From the NCBI GenBank assembly GCA_030834165.1, contig JAURFU010000001.1, positions 103,224 through 167,223 on the forward strand: DNA of 64,000 nucleotides, given 5' to 3'. Below are positions 1-9,748 of this stretch, piece by piece. This stretch comes from Verrucomicrobiota bacterium. Its GTDB lineage: Bacteria; Verrucomicrobiota; Verrucomicrobiia; Opitutales; UBA953. A model generated the notes under the pieces. The model worked only from the letters and a program-made list of their open reading frames with translations. It searched no databases and was not told where the DNA came from. Position 1 is the stretch's first letter; each line of letters starts with the position of its first letter. The translations under genes and the position numbers were made by a program.

Positions 1-1649
1 ATCAGGACGCCGTCCGCCACCAATTCGGCGAGCGGGCCGAAGTCGGAACTCAACGCTTCCCCCCAGAGGCCGCACGAGACCTGCGAACCATGGTCCGCGA
101 AGGTCGCGCCGAGCCCGTCGACGAGCTGGGCGACCTCTTCCTTGCTGCGAACGGCGGTGTCGCGGGCGAAAAGCGTGCCGAGCAGTCCGGTGGTACCGCG
201 CTTGGCTTCCTCTTCGTAGGCGACGCCGGCGGCGAGAAACACCCCCAGGCCGGCCTTGGGAATCGTCTCGTCGTGCTGTAGGACCACGCGGACGCCATTG
301 TCCAACGTAAGGGTCTCGAAACGGTCAGGCGTGGCCACGGCGGCGGGGCCGTCGGCGGCGGCGGGGACCTTGGCGGAACGCATCGTTCCGAAGGTGACGT
401 TGTCCGGCCGGAGCCATTTACGGGCTTCGCGGGTCAGGTCTTCGGCGGTGAGGCGGGCCAGGTGCTCGACCCCTCGCTGGGGCCAGGCGATATCGTATCC
501 GATCGTCGCCGCATGGGCGACGCGGCTGGTCAGGCCATGGATATTCTTCTGGCCGTTGACCATCCCCACCACGGACTGGCGGCGCACCTTCGCGAACTCA
601 TCGGCGGTGACGCCGCGTTGGAGAAGTCCGTCCATGACTTCAGCGATGGCACGCTCCACGACGGAAGCATCCGACCCGGCCTCGCCGCTCCAACTGCACC
701 AGGCCAGACCGAGGTCGCGGATGCCGAAGCCAGAGGCATCAATGGCGTGCACGAGCTTACGCTTTTCGCGGAGTTCGCTCCACAGCAAGGAGCTGTTACC
801 GGCGCCGAGCACGCCGAGGAAGAGGTCCGTCGCAAGACGGCCTTCGTCGAAATATCCCGGGATCCGCCAGCTGGAGACGCCCTTCACGGTGCTGACTTCG
901 CGCACGAGATCGGCGCGGCGGACCCCGCCCTGCGGCGGTTCGAACTGGTCCGGGGCCTCCGCGATCGGCCGGCGGGCGAAACGTCCGAACCAGCGCTCGG
1001 CGGAGGCGAAGGCCTCCTCCGGAGGCATGCCGCCGCCGAGGGCGAGGACGACGTTCGCAGGCGCGTAACGGCCCGCATGATAGGCACGGAGGTCGTCGGG
1101 CGTGATACGGATGAAGAGATCACGGTGGCCGATGACGGGCTGGCGGAACGCGTGCGAACGTACGGCCTCCTCGAGGACCGACTTCGCGAGCACCTGGTCA
1201 TGCTCGTCGTCGCACATGGCGATCTCGCGCAGGATGACTTCCCGCTCCATCTTGGCGTCGGCGTCCGTGATCAGCGGATCGAAGACCATGTCGGCGATGG
1301 CTTCCATCGCGGTCTCGAAACCTTCCTGCGGCGCGTCGACGTAGTAGACCGTCCGGTCGAAGGTCGTGTAGGCGTTCGAGGAACCGCCGCTGCGATGGAT
1401 GGCCTCGGTCAGTTCGCGGTTCGTGAAACGTCCGGTCCCCTTGAACACCATGTGCTCGAGATAATGCGAGATACCGGAGCCTTCCCAGCGGCCTTCATGG
1501 ATGCTGCCCGTGCGCACCCAGGCCTGGACGGTGCAGAGACCGATGCCCGGGCGGTGCGAATAGATCACCTCGAGACCGTTGGCGAGGACCCGGCGTTCGG
1601 GCACGGGGCCGGCGATCTGGGCGAAAGTCAGGCCTTCGAGGGTGGGCAT
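1..1649 (-). CDS. M16 family zinc metallopeptidase (insulinase/processing-protease type), partial
   Basis: Reading leftwards from ATG at 1649, 549 codons stay open to the window edge, so the C-terminus is missing. Residues 62-66 read HYLEH, the inverted zinc motif HxxEH of M16 peptidases. E142 in [12 protein letters not shown] fits the third ligand, found about 75 residues further on in the family. Around residues 75-100 lies the NAYT-containing segment typical of the N-terminal M16 domain, and a second M16-like domain follows. No signal peptide is visible, so it is probably cytoplasmic and degrades peptides. It diverges from prfB across about 150 bp. The start was chosen because the M16 N-terminal strand ([12 protein letters not shown]) begins shortly after it. 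Confidence 0.88.
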   Translation of the reverse strand, partial: MPTLEGLTFAQIAGPVPERRVLANGLEVIYSHRPGIGLCTVQAWVRTGSIHEGRWEGSGISHYLEHMVFKGTGRFTNRELTEAIHRSGGSSNAYTTFDRTVYYVDAPQEGFETAMEAIADMVFDPLITDADAKMEREVILREIAMCDDEHDQVLAKSVLEEAVRSHAFRQPVIGHRDLFIRITPDDLRAYHAGRYAPANVVLALGGGMPPEEAFASAERWFGRFARRPIAEAPDQFEPPQGGVRRADLVREVSTVKGVSSWRIPGYFDEGRLATDLFLGVLGAGNSSLLWSELREKRKLVHAIDASGFGIRDLGLAWCSWSGEAGSDASVVERAIAEVMDGLLQRGVTADEFAKVRRQSVVGMVNGQKNIHGLTSRVAHAATIGYDIAWPQRGVEHLARLTAEDLTREARKWLRPDNVTFGTMRSAKVPAAADGPAAVATPDRFETLTLDNGVRVVLQHDETIPKAGLGVFLAAGVAYEEEAKRGTTGLLGTLFARDTAVRSKEEVAQLVDGLGATFADHGSQVSCGLWGEALSSDFGPLAELVADGVL

Positions 1650-1803
1650 GGGGTGGATGTATGCCCTTCCCCCGACGGGGCGCAAGTGCGACCCTGACCT
1701 GGCGCCGGAGCACTCTGACATTGAAAACGCCGACCGGCCTCCGTATCACCGACCTTCATTCGTCGCGCTCCGCGGCCCGCCCTCCCTCTCCCCTGTCCTT
1801 TCG

Positions 1804-2949
1804 ATGTATATTCCGCCAGAAATCCGAGCCAATCTCGACGAAATCGAACGCCGTGCCGGCTACCTCTGGAAGTTCCTCGACGTCCCCGGCAAGCAGGCCG
1901 CGATCGCCAAGCTCGAAGAGCAGATGGGAGCCCAGAACTTCTGGGACAGCCAGAAGGCCGCCCAGAAGGTCATCTCGGAGTGCAACGGCTACAAGAACAT
2001 CGTCGCCCCGCAGATCGCGTTTCGTCGCCAGATCGAAGACGCCAAGACCCTCGCCGAACTGATCACCGAGTCCCCGGACGGCACCGCCGACGCCGAAGTC
2101 GAGGAACTCCGCAAACTCGCCACCGACCTGCTCGCCGCCGTCTCCGACCTGGAGATCGCCTCGTTCCTTTCCGGCCTGCACGATCGCTCGAACGCCATCG
2201 TCACCGTCAAGGCCGGCGCCGGCGGCACGGAGTCCAACGACTGGGCCGACCTCCTCTACCGCATGTACACCCGCTGGGCCGAACGCCGAGGCTTCAAGGT
2301 CGAGGTCGAAGACATCGCCGAAGGCGAAGGCGCCGGCATCAGCCAGGCCACCTTCCGCCTCGAAGGCCCCAACGCCTACGGCTACGTCAAGGCCGAGCGC
2401 GGCGTCCATCGCCTCGTCCGCATCTCGCCCTTCGACGCGAACGCCCGCCGCCATACCTCCTTCGCCTCGGTCGACGTCGTCGCCGAGATCGACGATGACA
2501 TCGACGTCGAGGTGAACGAAGCGGACCTGCGCGTCGACGTCTACCGTTCCAGCGGCAAGGGCGGCCAGCACGTCAATAAGACCGAATCCGCGGTGCGGCT
2601 CACGCACATCCCTACGGGTATCGTGGTGGCCTGCCAACGCGAACGCTCCCAGGTCAAGAACCGTGCCCTGGCGATGAAGATCCTCCGCGCCCGCATCTAC
2701 GAGAAGACCATCGACGACAAGCGCGCCGAGATGGAGAAATATTACGGCGAGAAGGGCGACATCGGCTGGGGCAACCAGATCCGCTCGTACGTCTTCCAGC
2801 CTTACCAGATGGTCAAGGACCTCCGCACCGGGGTCGAGACGGGCAACATCCAGGCGGTCATGGACGGCGACATCGACGCCTTCATCAACGGCTGGCTCCG
2901 CGCCGGCGGCCCGCGCACGCGCAATAAGGACATCAAGATCGAGGACTAA
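1804..2949 (+). CDS. prfB: Peptide chain release factor 2
   Basis: 381 residues, full length for RF2, which releases nascent chains at UGA and UAA codons. The stop-codon recognition tripeptide SPF is in [12 protein letters not shown], and the catalytic GGQ is in [13 protein letters not shown]. Most bacterial prfB genes carry an in-frame TGA near codon 25 read by +1 frameshifting. Here the corresponding segment ([11 protein letters not shown]) is read straight through and has no stop, so this autoregulation is absent. No Shine-Dalgarno precedes the ATG; the leader is pyrimidine-rich. The frame is open upstream, but family similarity begins at [11 protein letters not shown]. The next gene starts 12 bp downstream. 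Confidence 0.95.
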   Translation: MYIPPEIRANLDEIERRAGYLWKFLDVPGKQAAIAKLEEQMGAQNFWDSQKAAQKVISECNGYKNIVAPQIAFRRQIEDAKTLAELITESPDGTADAEVEELRKLATDLLAAVSDLEIASFLSGLHDRSNAIVTVKAGAGGTESNDWADLLYRMYTRWAERRGFKVEVEDIAEGEGAGISQATFRLEGPNAYGYVKAERGVHRLVRISPFDANARRHTSFASVDVVAEIDDDIDVEVNEADLRVDVYRSSGKGGQHVNKTESAVRLTHIPTGIVVACQRERSQVKNRALAMKILRARIYEKTIDDKRAEMEKYYGEKGDIGWGNQIRSYVFQPYQMVKDLRTGVETGNIQAVMDGDIDAFINGWLRAGGPRTRNKDIKIED

Positions 2950-2961
2950 GTCCTCCGCGTC

Positions 2962-4350
2962 ATGCCCACCCGGGAAATCCTCCGTCAGAAGCTCCTCGAT
3001 ACCCCGCTGTTCGCGGAGAAGATCTGGAAGCTTTCGCCGGAGCCGTGGGCCCTGACCGAAGCCCAACTACGTGACCTGAAGCGTATCGGCGCGGCGTGCC
3101 TGAGCTACCACCGAGCGCTCGAACGCCTTTACGTCCGTTCCTTCTCCGGAAAGAAGATCCTCCGTAACCGCGAGGTCTACGCCCCTTGGGTCGCCGAATA
3201 CCTCGACCGCTATAAGCCCGCCGGCCTCGTGGCCCATGGCCGCCATCGCGCCGTCAAGCACCAGTGCCCCGTCGTCCTCCGGCCGGACCTCCTCATCACG
3301 GAGCAGGGTTTCACGATGACGGAGCTGGACAGCGTCCCCGGCGGCGTCGGCCTCACGGCCTACCTCAATGAGGTGTACGCCGAGGATTACCCAGGCGTCA
3401 TCGGCCGCACCAGCATGCCTGACCGCTTCATGTCCGCGCTGGGCCGACTGACCCCGAAGGAGAAATTCCCGTTGGTCGCCATCGTCGTCAGCGAAGAAGG
3501 CGCGACCTACCGTCCGGAATTCGAGTGGCTCGGCGAGAAACTGCGCACGCTCGGCCACGATGTGCACGTCGTCGAACCCTCCCAGGTCATGCAGATGGGT
3601 GACGGCTCCTACGTTCCCGTCGATGGCGCGCCGCGACGCGTCGACATCCTCTACCGCTTCTTCGAGCTCTTCGACCTCGCCAACGTCAAGGGCGCCGACG
3701 GGATCTTCAACGCGGTCGAAGCCGGCACGCTGACGCTGACGCCGCCGATGAAGGCCTTCCAGGAGGAGAAGCTCGGCTTGGCCCTGCTCCACCATCCGCA
3801 GCTCGCCGAATTCTGGAAGGAGAACCTGCCGGAAGACCACCACGAGGCCTTGTTCCGCATCGTGCCGCAGACCTGGATCATGGAGAAGACCGAGCTGCCG
3901 CCGACCGCCGTGCTCCACGCCCCGGGCGTCAACGGCCGCCCGATCCGCGAATGGGCCGAGCTCGCCGAGGCCTCCCAGCGCGAGCGCAACCTGATCATCA
4001 AGGCCAGCGGCTTCCACGAGACCGCCTGGGGCGCCCGGAGCGTGACCCTCGGCAGCGACGTCTCCCGCGACGAATGGCTCGAGGCCATCGAGGAGGCCCT
4101 GAGCCCGGACAACGAGACCTTCCACGTCATGCAGGCCTACCACAAGCCCTCGCGACTGACCCATCCGGTCTACGCCGACGACGGCGCGGTCGTGCCGGCC
4201 GAAGGCCGCGTCCGCCTCTGCCCCTACTTCTTCGTGGACGGGGATACGACCGAGCTTTCCGGCATCCTCGCGACCTTCTGCCCCGCGGATAAGAAGATCA
4301 TCCACGGGATGAGCGACGCGGCCCTGCTGCCCTGCCGCGTCGTCGGCTGA
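2962..4350 (+). CDS. ATP-grasp-like protein (circularly permuted / glutathionylspermidine synthase-like)
   Basis: 462 residues, no signal peptide or membrane segment. No family is recognised with certainty. Segments resemble ATP-grasp ligases of the circularly permuted or glutathionylspermidine synthase type: TELDSVPGGVGLTAYLNEVY, then VDILYRFFELFDL, PPMKAFQEEKLGLALL (the permuted family has a similar Asn/Glu-Lys step), and LIIKASGFHETAWGARSV, a plausible ATP-binding strand and loop. It may form a peptide-like amide bond, but the substrate cannot be inferred. It begins 12 bp after prfB and is probably co-transcribed with it. A conserved protein of unknown function is the alternative reading. 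Confidence 0.5.
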   Translation: MPTREILRQKLLDTPLFAEKIWKLSPEPWALTEAQLRDLKRIGAACLSYHRALERLYVRSFSGKKILRNREVYAPWVAEYLDRYKPAGLVAHGRHRAVKHQCPVVLRPDLLITEQGFTMTELDSVPGGVGLTAYLNEVYAEDYPGVIGRTSMPDRFMSALGRLTPKEKFPLVAIVVSEEGATYRPEFEWLGEKLRTLGHDVHVVEPSQVMQMGDGSYVPVDGAPRRVDILYRFFELFDLANVKGADGIFNAVEAGTLTLTPPMKAFQEEKLGLALLHHPQLAEFWKENLPEDHHEALFRIVPQTWIMEKTELPPTAVLHAPGVNGRPIREWAELAEASQRERNLIIKASGFHETAWGARSVTLGSDVSRDEWLEAIEEALSPDNETFHVMQAYHKPSRLTHPVYADDGAVVPAEGRVRLCPYFFVDGDTTELSGILATFCPADKKIIHGMSDAALLPCRVVG

Positions 4351-4400
4351 GCCCCCTGCCTCGCCTTGCTTCCGACCGGCTTTGCGGCCAAGGTAGGCCC

Positions 4401-6431
4401 ATGAGACTCCTCGCCCTCGGCCTGCTCTCTCTTCTTGGCCTCTTCGACGACCTTGCGGCCGCCGTGCGCACCAAGGTCGACCTGGTCAACCTGACGCCCG
4501 ACGTCCGGCCGGGAGAGAAGGCACTCATCGCGATGCGCTTCCGCTGCGACCCGCACTTCCACATCTACTGGAAGAACCCCGGCGACGCGGGTCAGTCGCC
4601 CACCGTCGAATGGCAGGAGAAGTCCGGGGCGACGATCGGCGACTTCGTCTGGCCCGGCCCGAAGATGCTCGACCAATCCGGCGTGTACAACTTCGTCTAC
4701 GAAGACGAGACCCTGCTGCTGATGGAAGTGTCCGTCCCGGCCGGCGCGAAAGGCAACCTGACCTTCAAGGGCAAGGCCGAGTGGCTCGAGTGCGATGACA
4801 CCGGCTGCTGGCCGCATGACAAGCAGGTCGAGCTGACGGTGAAGGTCGGCCCGGGCAACACGGCTTATGAATACGACAGCAAGCTCTACCCCGCCCTCCG
4901 CGCCCGCCTGACGACCACGGCTTCCACCGACGGCAAGTCGCTCACGGTCGTCGTCCCCGCCGGCGAGAAGCTCGCGCAGATCTGGTTCCCCGAACGCAAC
5001 TTCATCGCCCCGACGGCGACGGCCAAGCAGAAGCAAGCCGACGGCAAGGTGACCTTCGACCTCGCCGACGCCACCGAGAAGCTCGACTCGGGCGAGCTCG
5101 TCTTCACGACCCGCGCGGCCGACGGCGGCTTCGTCGACATCAAGGCGGTGCTGGGTTCCGCGCCTTCCAAGGCCGCGCCTGGGCCGGCCGCCACGCCGAC
5201 GAAGACGACCGGCGAATGGCTGCCCTGGTCTCCGGAAGCGCAGGCCAAGGCCCTCGCCGAAGGCAAGACGGTCTACGTGGACTTCACCGCGCGCTGGTGC
5301 GCGACCTGCCAGATCAACAAACGGGTCTACACCCAGGGCGACGTCTCCAAGGCCCTCGCCACCGCCGGCGTGGTGATGCTCAGGGCCGATTGGACGAAGA
5401 AAGACGAGGTCATCGCGCAGGAGCTCGGCAAATACGGCCGCACCGGCATCCCGCTCAACGTCTTCCTCAAGACCGGCCAGCCTCCCGCGATCCTCTCCGA
5501 GGCGCTCACCGGCACCGAAGTGCTGGCCGCCCTGAAGTCGGTCAGCGAGGGCAAACCCTACCAGGCCGAGACGACCACGCACCCGTTCTTCATCTGGATG
5601 CTGCTGGCGTTCGGCGGCGGTTTCCTGCTCAACCTGATGCCCTGCGTCTTCCCGATGATCGGCCTCAAGGTCCTCGGCTTCGCCAAGGAAGCCGGCGCCT
5701 CGCGCCGCACCGTGGTCCTCAACGGCCTCCTCTATTCCGCCGGCGTGATCGTGAGCTTCCTCGCGCTCGCGCTTCTCATCATCGGCCTCAAGTCCGGCGG
5801 CTCCTCCGTCGGCTGGGGCTTCCAGATGCAGTCACCCGGCTTCGTGCTGGGTACGTGCGTGCTGATGATCGTCCTCGGACTCAGCCTGGCCGGCGTGTTC
5901 GAAATCGGCACCGGACTTGGCGGCGTTTCCGCCGGCGACGGCGAAGGTCGCACCAAGACCTTCCTGTCCGGCGTGCTGGCGACGGTCGTCGCGACGCCGT
6001 GCACCGCGCCCGGACTCGGAGCCGCCCTGGGTTTCGCCTTGGACAAGGAACGCACGACCTCGGAGACTTTGCTCTTCTTCGTCGTGATCGGCCTGGGCAT
6101 GGCCCTCCCCTATTTGCTGCTCTCGATCTTCCCTCGCCTTGCGTCGATGCTGCCTCGCCCCGGCGAATGGATGGAATCACTGAAGCAGGGCATGTCCTTC
6201 CCGCTCTTCGGCTACGCGCTGTATCTCCTCTGGGTGCTCAACGCCCTCGTCGAAGACGCCGCCTGGGTGCGCGACGCCTCCCTCGGCCTCGCCGTGATCG
6301 CCACGGCCTGCTGGGTGCTCGGACGCTGGGGCGCCTTACATCGCGCCGACCGCGAACGCCTCACGGCCAAGCTGTCCTCGGGCGCGCTGTTCATCGGCAC
6401 GCTCGCCTACCTCTACGCCACGTTACCCTGA
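4401..6431 (+). CDS. dsbD: DsbD-family thiol:disulfide interchange protein, domain order alpha-thioredoxin-membrane
   Basis: 676 residues. Signal peptide at 1-21. An N-terminal DsbD-alpha-like domain (to about residue 150) has a cysteine pair at C131/C136. A thioredoxin domain (about 265-390) has WCATC with C300 and C303. The remainder is the polytopic DsbD/CcdA membrane domain with its paired cysteines in LNLMPCVFP (C415) and VATPCTAPG (C534). The family passes cytoplasmic reducing power across the membrane to periplasmic disulfides, including apocytochromes c, which suits the ResB-CcsA gene at 55967. Classical DsbD has the thioredoxin domain at the C-terminus; here it precedes the membrane domain. 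The gene ends at a strong bidirectional terminator. Confidence 0.88.
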   Translation: MRLLALGLLSLLGLFDDLAAAVRTKVDLVNLTPDVRPGEKALIAMRFRCDPHFHIYWKNPGDAGQSPTVEWQEKSGATIGDFVWPGPKMLDQSGVYNFVYEDETLLLMEVSVPAGAKGNLTFKGKAEWLECDDTGCWPHDKQVELTVKVGPGNTAYEYDSKLYPALRARLTTTASTDGKSLTVVVPAGEKLAQIWFPERNFIAPTATAKQKQADGKVTFDLADATEKLDSGELVFTTRAADGGFVDIKAVLGSAPSKAAPGPAATPTKTTGEWLPWSPEAQAKALAEGKTVYVDFTARWCATCQINKRVYTQGDVSKALATAGVVMLRADWTKKDEVIAQELGKYGRTGIPLNVFLKTGQPPAILSEALTGTEVLAALKSVSEGKPYQAETTTHPFFIWMLLAFGGGFLLNLMPCVFPMIGLKVLGFAKEAGASRRTVVLNGLLYSAGVIVSFLALALLIIGLKSGGSSVGWGFQMQSPGFVLGTCVLMIVLGLSLAGVFEIGTGLGGVSAGDGEGRTKTFLSGVLATVVATPCTAPGLGAALGFALDKERTTSETLLFFVVIGLGMALPYLLLSIFPRLASMLPRPGEWMESLKQGMSFPLFGYALYLLWVLNALVEDAAWVRDASLGLAVIATACWVLGRWGALHRADRERLTAKLSSGALFIGTLAYLYATLP

Positions 6432-6448
6432 GCGTCCGCCGACCCCGA

Positions 6449-6488
6449 CCAACAAGCAGGCCCGCCGGATGGCGGGCCTGCTTGTTGG
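6449..6488. terminator. Bidirectional intrinsic terminator between dsbD and the OmpA lipoprotein gene
   Basis: A perfect 18-bp inverted repeat (6449-6466 with 6471-6488) encloses a GGAT loop. It lies between two convergent genes. The GC-rich stem core is flanked by AACAAG/CTTGTT, giving a short U-containing tract in both directions. Confidence 0.85.
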
Positions 6489-6502
6489 TCGTCAGGTCAG
6501 GC

Positions 6503-7123
6503 TCAGAGAGAACCCAGATCGTTGACGGGGGCGGGGGCGGAACCGCCGGCGGCCGGAGCCGGAGCCGGAGCGGCGACGGGACGGTTGGCGGATGGGGCGC
6601 CGCGATAGTTCACGTCGACGACGAGGGCCTTGCGGTCCTTCGCGCCGGACTGGCGACCGGCGGCGGACTTGTCGGCGTGCTGGGAACCCAGGGCCATGAT
6701 CTCGCTGTCGGCCGAGTTGGCGCCGAGACCGGCGAGATAATCGCGGACGGCCTGGGCGCGACGGTCCGAGAGACCGAGGTTGTATTCTTCGGTGCCGAAA
6801 TGGTCGGTGTAACCCGCGATGATGACCTTGGTGCCCTTGACGCGACCGGCGATGGCGTCCAGCTTGCCGCGCTCGGAGGCCGAGACGTTGTAGCGATCGA
6901 ACTCGAAATACACGGTGGCGAGGATGGCCTCGGGCGGGATGTTGTTGTTGCGGATGGCGTCGGCCATCACGTCGTAGCCGGTCGGACGGAAATCCAAGCC
7001 GGTACCGCCGCCGTTGGCGTTGCCGCCCTGACCGTTCGACAGAGGCTGGAAACCGGCAGGGATACGGGAGGTGCAACCCACGACGAGGGCGGAAAGGGCC
7101 AGAAGGAAGGTGAGACGCTTCAT
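6503..7123 (-). CDS. OmpA-family (Pal-like) peptidoglycan-binding lipoprotein
   Basis: 206 residues. The lipobox LVVGC ends a short hydrophobic signal, so the protein is predicted to be lipidated at C17. Residues about 60-165 form an OmpA/Pal C-terminal domain, including VYFEFDRYNVS, IAGYTDHFGTEEYN and LSDRRAQAVRDYL, the peptidoglycan-binding signature. A low-complexity Ala/Pro tail follows. It probably tethers the outer membrane to peptidoglycan. No tol genes are adjacent, so the name pal is not assigned. The gene converges with dsbD on a shared terminator and stands alone. Confidence 0.87.
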   Translation of the reverse strand: MKRLTFLLALSALVVGCTSRIPAGFQPLSNGQGGNANGGGTGLDFRPTGYDVMADAIRNNNIPPEAILATVYFEFDRYNVSASERGKLDAIAGRVKGTKVIIAGYTDHFGTEEYNLGLSDRRAQAVRDYLAGLGANSADSEIMALGSQHADKSAAGRQSGAKDRKALVVDVNYRGAPSANRPVAAPAPAPAAGGSAPAPVNDLGSL

Positions 7124-7175
7124 GATGTGGCGTGAATAAAAGAACAGCAGGCGGGGCTGGGCAAGCCTTGTCTCC

Positions 7176-8327
7176 TCAGTAGCGAGGCACCTTGGGGTCG
7201 ACCTTCAGGGACCAGGCGTCGATGCCTCCCTGCAGGTTGGAGACGCGAGCGTAGCCCTTGGACCGGAGGAACTGGGTCACCTTCATGCTCCGGCCTCCGT
7301 GATGGCACTGCACCAGCACCCAGACGTCCGTCGGGACCTCGGCCAGGCGGGACGGGACGGCGTTCATCGGGATCAGGCGGGACCCGTCGATGCGGCAGAC
7401 GGCATATTCGTCAGGTTCGCGCACGTCCAGCAGGACGGGCGGGTTGGGGCCGGAAAGAAGGCGACTGGCTTCTTCGACGGTGATTTCGAGCGGGGTTTCG
7501 GACATGGTGGGAGAGGTGGGAGCGGCGCAGACGACGGGGGCATAGGCGCCCTTTTCAAGGCCAAGGATGGTGGCGGCTGGGCCGCAACTCGGGCAGGCAG
7601 GATCGGGCGCCAAGGCGAGCCGGCGAGAACTGCCGGCTTCGACATCGACCACGAATAGCTGGGATTGGTTCCGTCGTCCGAGCAGGATCGAGATGCCCTC
7701 GGAGGCCATCCATGAGCCGATGACGCCGCAGGTCGCGCCGAAGACGCCTGCATCCGCGCACGTAGGCACCGAGGCGGCGTCGGGGATCACGGGATAAAGG
7801 CAGCGGTAACAGCCGGCCCCGGGCAGGAAGACGCCGACCTGACCGGTCGAACGGAGGACGCTGCCATGGACCAAAGGACGTCGGCCGAGCACGCAAGCGT
7901 CGGCGGCGAGGAAGCGGGTCGCGAAATTATCGGTCCCGTCGATGACCAGGTCGTGACGCGCGACGAGGTCGGCGGCGTTCTCGACGGTGAAGCCCTCCGG
8001 ATGCAAGGCGACCTTGAGGCCGGGATTGATTTCGCCGAGGGCTTCGGCCGCCGAAACGGTCTTCGGCAGGCCCAAGGTGTCGAACCCATGGACGACCTGG
8101 CGGTGCAGGTTGGAGATTTCGACCTTATCGGGGTCGGCGATGCCGATGTGGCCGACGCCGGCCGCGGCCAGATACAGACCGACCGGTGACCCAAGGCCGC
8201 CGGCGCCCAGGATCAGCACCTTGGCCTCGCGCAGGCGAAGCTGACCCGACTCCCCTACCCCGGGCAGACGAATCTGCCGTGAGTACAAGGCCCTCTCGTG
8301 GTCGCTGAGGCGCTGGTCCGCGGACAT
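7176..8327 (-). CDS. moeB: ThiF/MoeB-type adenylyltransferase with C-terminal rhodanese domain
   Basis: 383 residues. The E1-like fold has the ATP loop GAGGLGSP at 41-48, the putative catalytic C190 (PTCADAGV), and zinc pairs CYRC (173/176) and CPSC (245/248). Residues about 280-383 form a rhodanese domain with active-site C341 in CHHGGRS. This architecture adenylates the C-terminal glycine of a ubiquitin-like sulfur carrier (MoaD or ThiS) and supplies sulfur, for molybdopterin, thiamin or similar pathways. No carrier gene is nearby, so the pathway is open. The start MSADQ was preferred over a 33-residue upstream extension that is basic and unlike the family. It diverges from ruvX. Confidence 0.88.
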   Translation of the reverse strand: MSADQRLSDHERALYSRQIRLPGVGESGQLRLREAKVLILGAGGLGSPVGLYLAAAGVGHIGIADPDKVEISNLHRQVVHGFDTLGLPKTVSAAEALGEINPGLKVALHPEGFTVENAADLVARHDLVIDGTDNFATRFLAADACVLGRRPLVHGSVLRSTGQVGVFLPGAGCYRCLYPVIPDAASVPTCADAGVFGATCGVIGSWMASEGISILLGRRNQSQLFVVDVEAGSSRRLALAPDPACPSCGPAATILGLEKGAYAPVVCAAPTSPTMSETPLEITVEEASRLLSGPNPPVLLDVREPDEYAVCRIDGSRLIPMNAVPSRLAEVPTDVWVLVQCHHGGRSMKVTQFLRSKGYARVSNLQGGIDAWSLKVDPKVPRY

Positions 8328-8419
8328 GCGGACAGTCGAACCCCCGCGGCGAGCGGTGTCAAACCGCCCCTTCCACGTGTCGGATTGAATATTCGTCCAA
8401 GGTAGCCCAACTTGAGCCC

Positions 8420-8857
8420 GTGGCACAGGTCTTCCTCGGCATCGATTACGGCTCCCGACGGGTCGGGCTCAGCCATGCCGACGAGCTGGGCTTCGCCTTC
8501 CCCCTGGCCGCGGCGGTCGCCGAGAGCGCCGAGGAACGCTTCGCCCAGATCGGCAAGGAGATCGCCCGCCTCAAGGTGACCCTCCTCGTGCTGGGCTACC
8601 CTCTTTCGGTCGAAGGCGAACGGACGAAGCGCTGCGACGAAGTCGATGCGTTCGCCGCCGAACTGACCCGTCGTTTCGGCCTTCCCGTCGAGAAAGTCGA
8701 CGAAGCCCTGACCAGCCAGGCGGCCGACGAGCTGGGCGGACGCAAGGCCCGCTCGGCCCATGAGCGCAAGCAGCAGGCCAGGACCGGCGAACGCGATTCC
8801 CGCGCCGCCGCCGTGCTGCTCCAGGACTTCCTCAACAGCCGAGGCATCGGCGCCTGA
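8420..8857 (+). CDS. ruvX: YqgF/RuvX family Holliday junction resolvase-like nuclease
   Basis: 145 residues starting with GTG. The RNase H-like fold begins with GIDYGSRRVG, carrying the first acidic residue. LVLGYPLSVEGERTKRC is the family's LP-GTE segment in modified form, and ERDSRAAAVLLQDFL supplies the C-terminal Asp. Members act in processing the 5' end of 16S rRNA and possibly in recombination. Cytoplasmic. The stop codon is separated from truA by one base, so the two genes are probably translated from one message. Confidence 0.87.
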   Translation: MAQVFLGIDYGSRRVGLSHADELGFAFPLAAAVAESAEERFAQIGKEIARLKVTLLVLGYPLSVEGERTKRCDEVDAFAAELTRRFGLPVEKVDEALTSQAADELGGRKARSAHERKQQARTGERDSRAAAVLLQDFLNSRGIGA

Positions 8858-8858
8858 C

Positions 8859-9707
8859 ATGCCTCCTGCGAAGCCCAAGAAGCCTTTCACGCCGAAGCTC
8901 GAACGCTTCCTCGCGACCGTGGCTTACGACGGCACCGACCACATCGGCTGGCAGGTGCAGAACGGCCGTCTTTCGATCGAAGGCGAGCTCGAGGAACGCC
9001 TCTCGCGCATCCTCAAGACGCCCATCGACATCCATGGCAGCGGGCGCACCGACTCCGGCGTCCACAGCGTCGGGCAGCGCTTCCACTTCGACGCCTTCTG
9101 GCCGCACCCGTGCAGCTACCTCGTGCACGCCATCAACTCCTGCGAGCAGAACGGCATCCTCGTGACGCACCTGCAGCGGGTCGCGCCCGGCTTCCACTGC
9201 CGGTGGCACGCCAACGGCAAGCGCTACCGTTACGAGATCTGCGACGGCTATCCGCCGCCCTGGGAGGCGCGCTACTGCCTCGGGCTGGGCAGCAAGACCG
9301 TCGACGTGAGGCTCATGCGGCAGGCCGCCAAGCTGCTGCTCGGCAAGCATGACTTCTACGCCTTCGGCGCGAACCACGGCCAAGGCATGGAGAAGGAGAA
9401 TCCGGTCAAGGAGCTGCGCCGGCTCGACGTCCGTCGCCGCGGCAAGCGGATCACCGTCATCGCCGAAGGCAGCGGCTTCCTCTACAAGATGGTCCGACGC
9501 CTCGTCGGTGGTCTCCTGCGCGTAGGCGAAGGCAAGATGCCGCCCGGACGCCTCGTGGAATACCGCAAGGAGCGCGTGATCACCTCCGAGGTCCCGACGG
9601 CGCCCGCCCGCGGACTCTTCATGGAGAAGGTGTATTTCGAGCCTGATTCATTCCGCCATCCGCGCCCGTTGCGCAGCCGCAACGCTACCGATCTCAGCGC
9701 CGAGTGA
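8859..9707 (+). CDS. truA: tRNA pseudouridine(38-40) synthase TruA
   Basis: 282 residues, slightly longer than most TruA because of a basic N-terminal extension (MPPAKPKKPF). The catalytic aspartate is D65 in GSGRTDSGVHS, the TruA signature. FLYKMVRRLVGGLL is the conserved C-terminal RNA-binding helix motif. The enzyme isomerises uridines 38-40 in the anticodon arm of many tRNAs. The start ATG lies one base after the ruvX stop. A longer in-frame form overlaps ruvX and lacks family similarity. Confidence 0.94.
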   Translation: MPPAKPKKPFTPKLERFLATVAYDGTDHIGWQVQNGRLSIEGELEERLSRILKTPIDIHGSGRTDSGVHSVGQRFHFDAFWPHPCSYLVHAINSCEQNGILVTHLQRVAPGFHCRWHANGKRYRYEICDGYPPPWEARYCLGLGSKTVDVRLMRQAAKLLLGKHDFYAFGANHGQGMEKENPVKELRRLDVRRRGKRITVIAEGSGFLYKMVRRLVGGLLRVGEGKMPPGRLVEYRKERVITSEVPTAPARGLFMEKVYFEPDSFRHPRPLRSRNATDLSAE

Positions 9708-9748
9708 AGGCCTTAATCTCCGGTTAAGCCGTCGGGAGTTATGATGGG

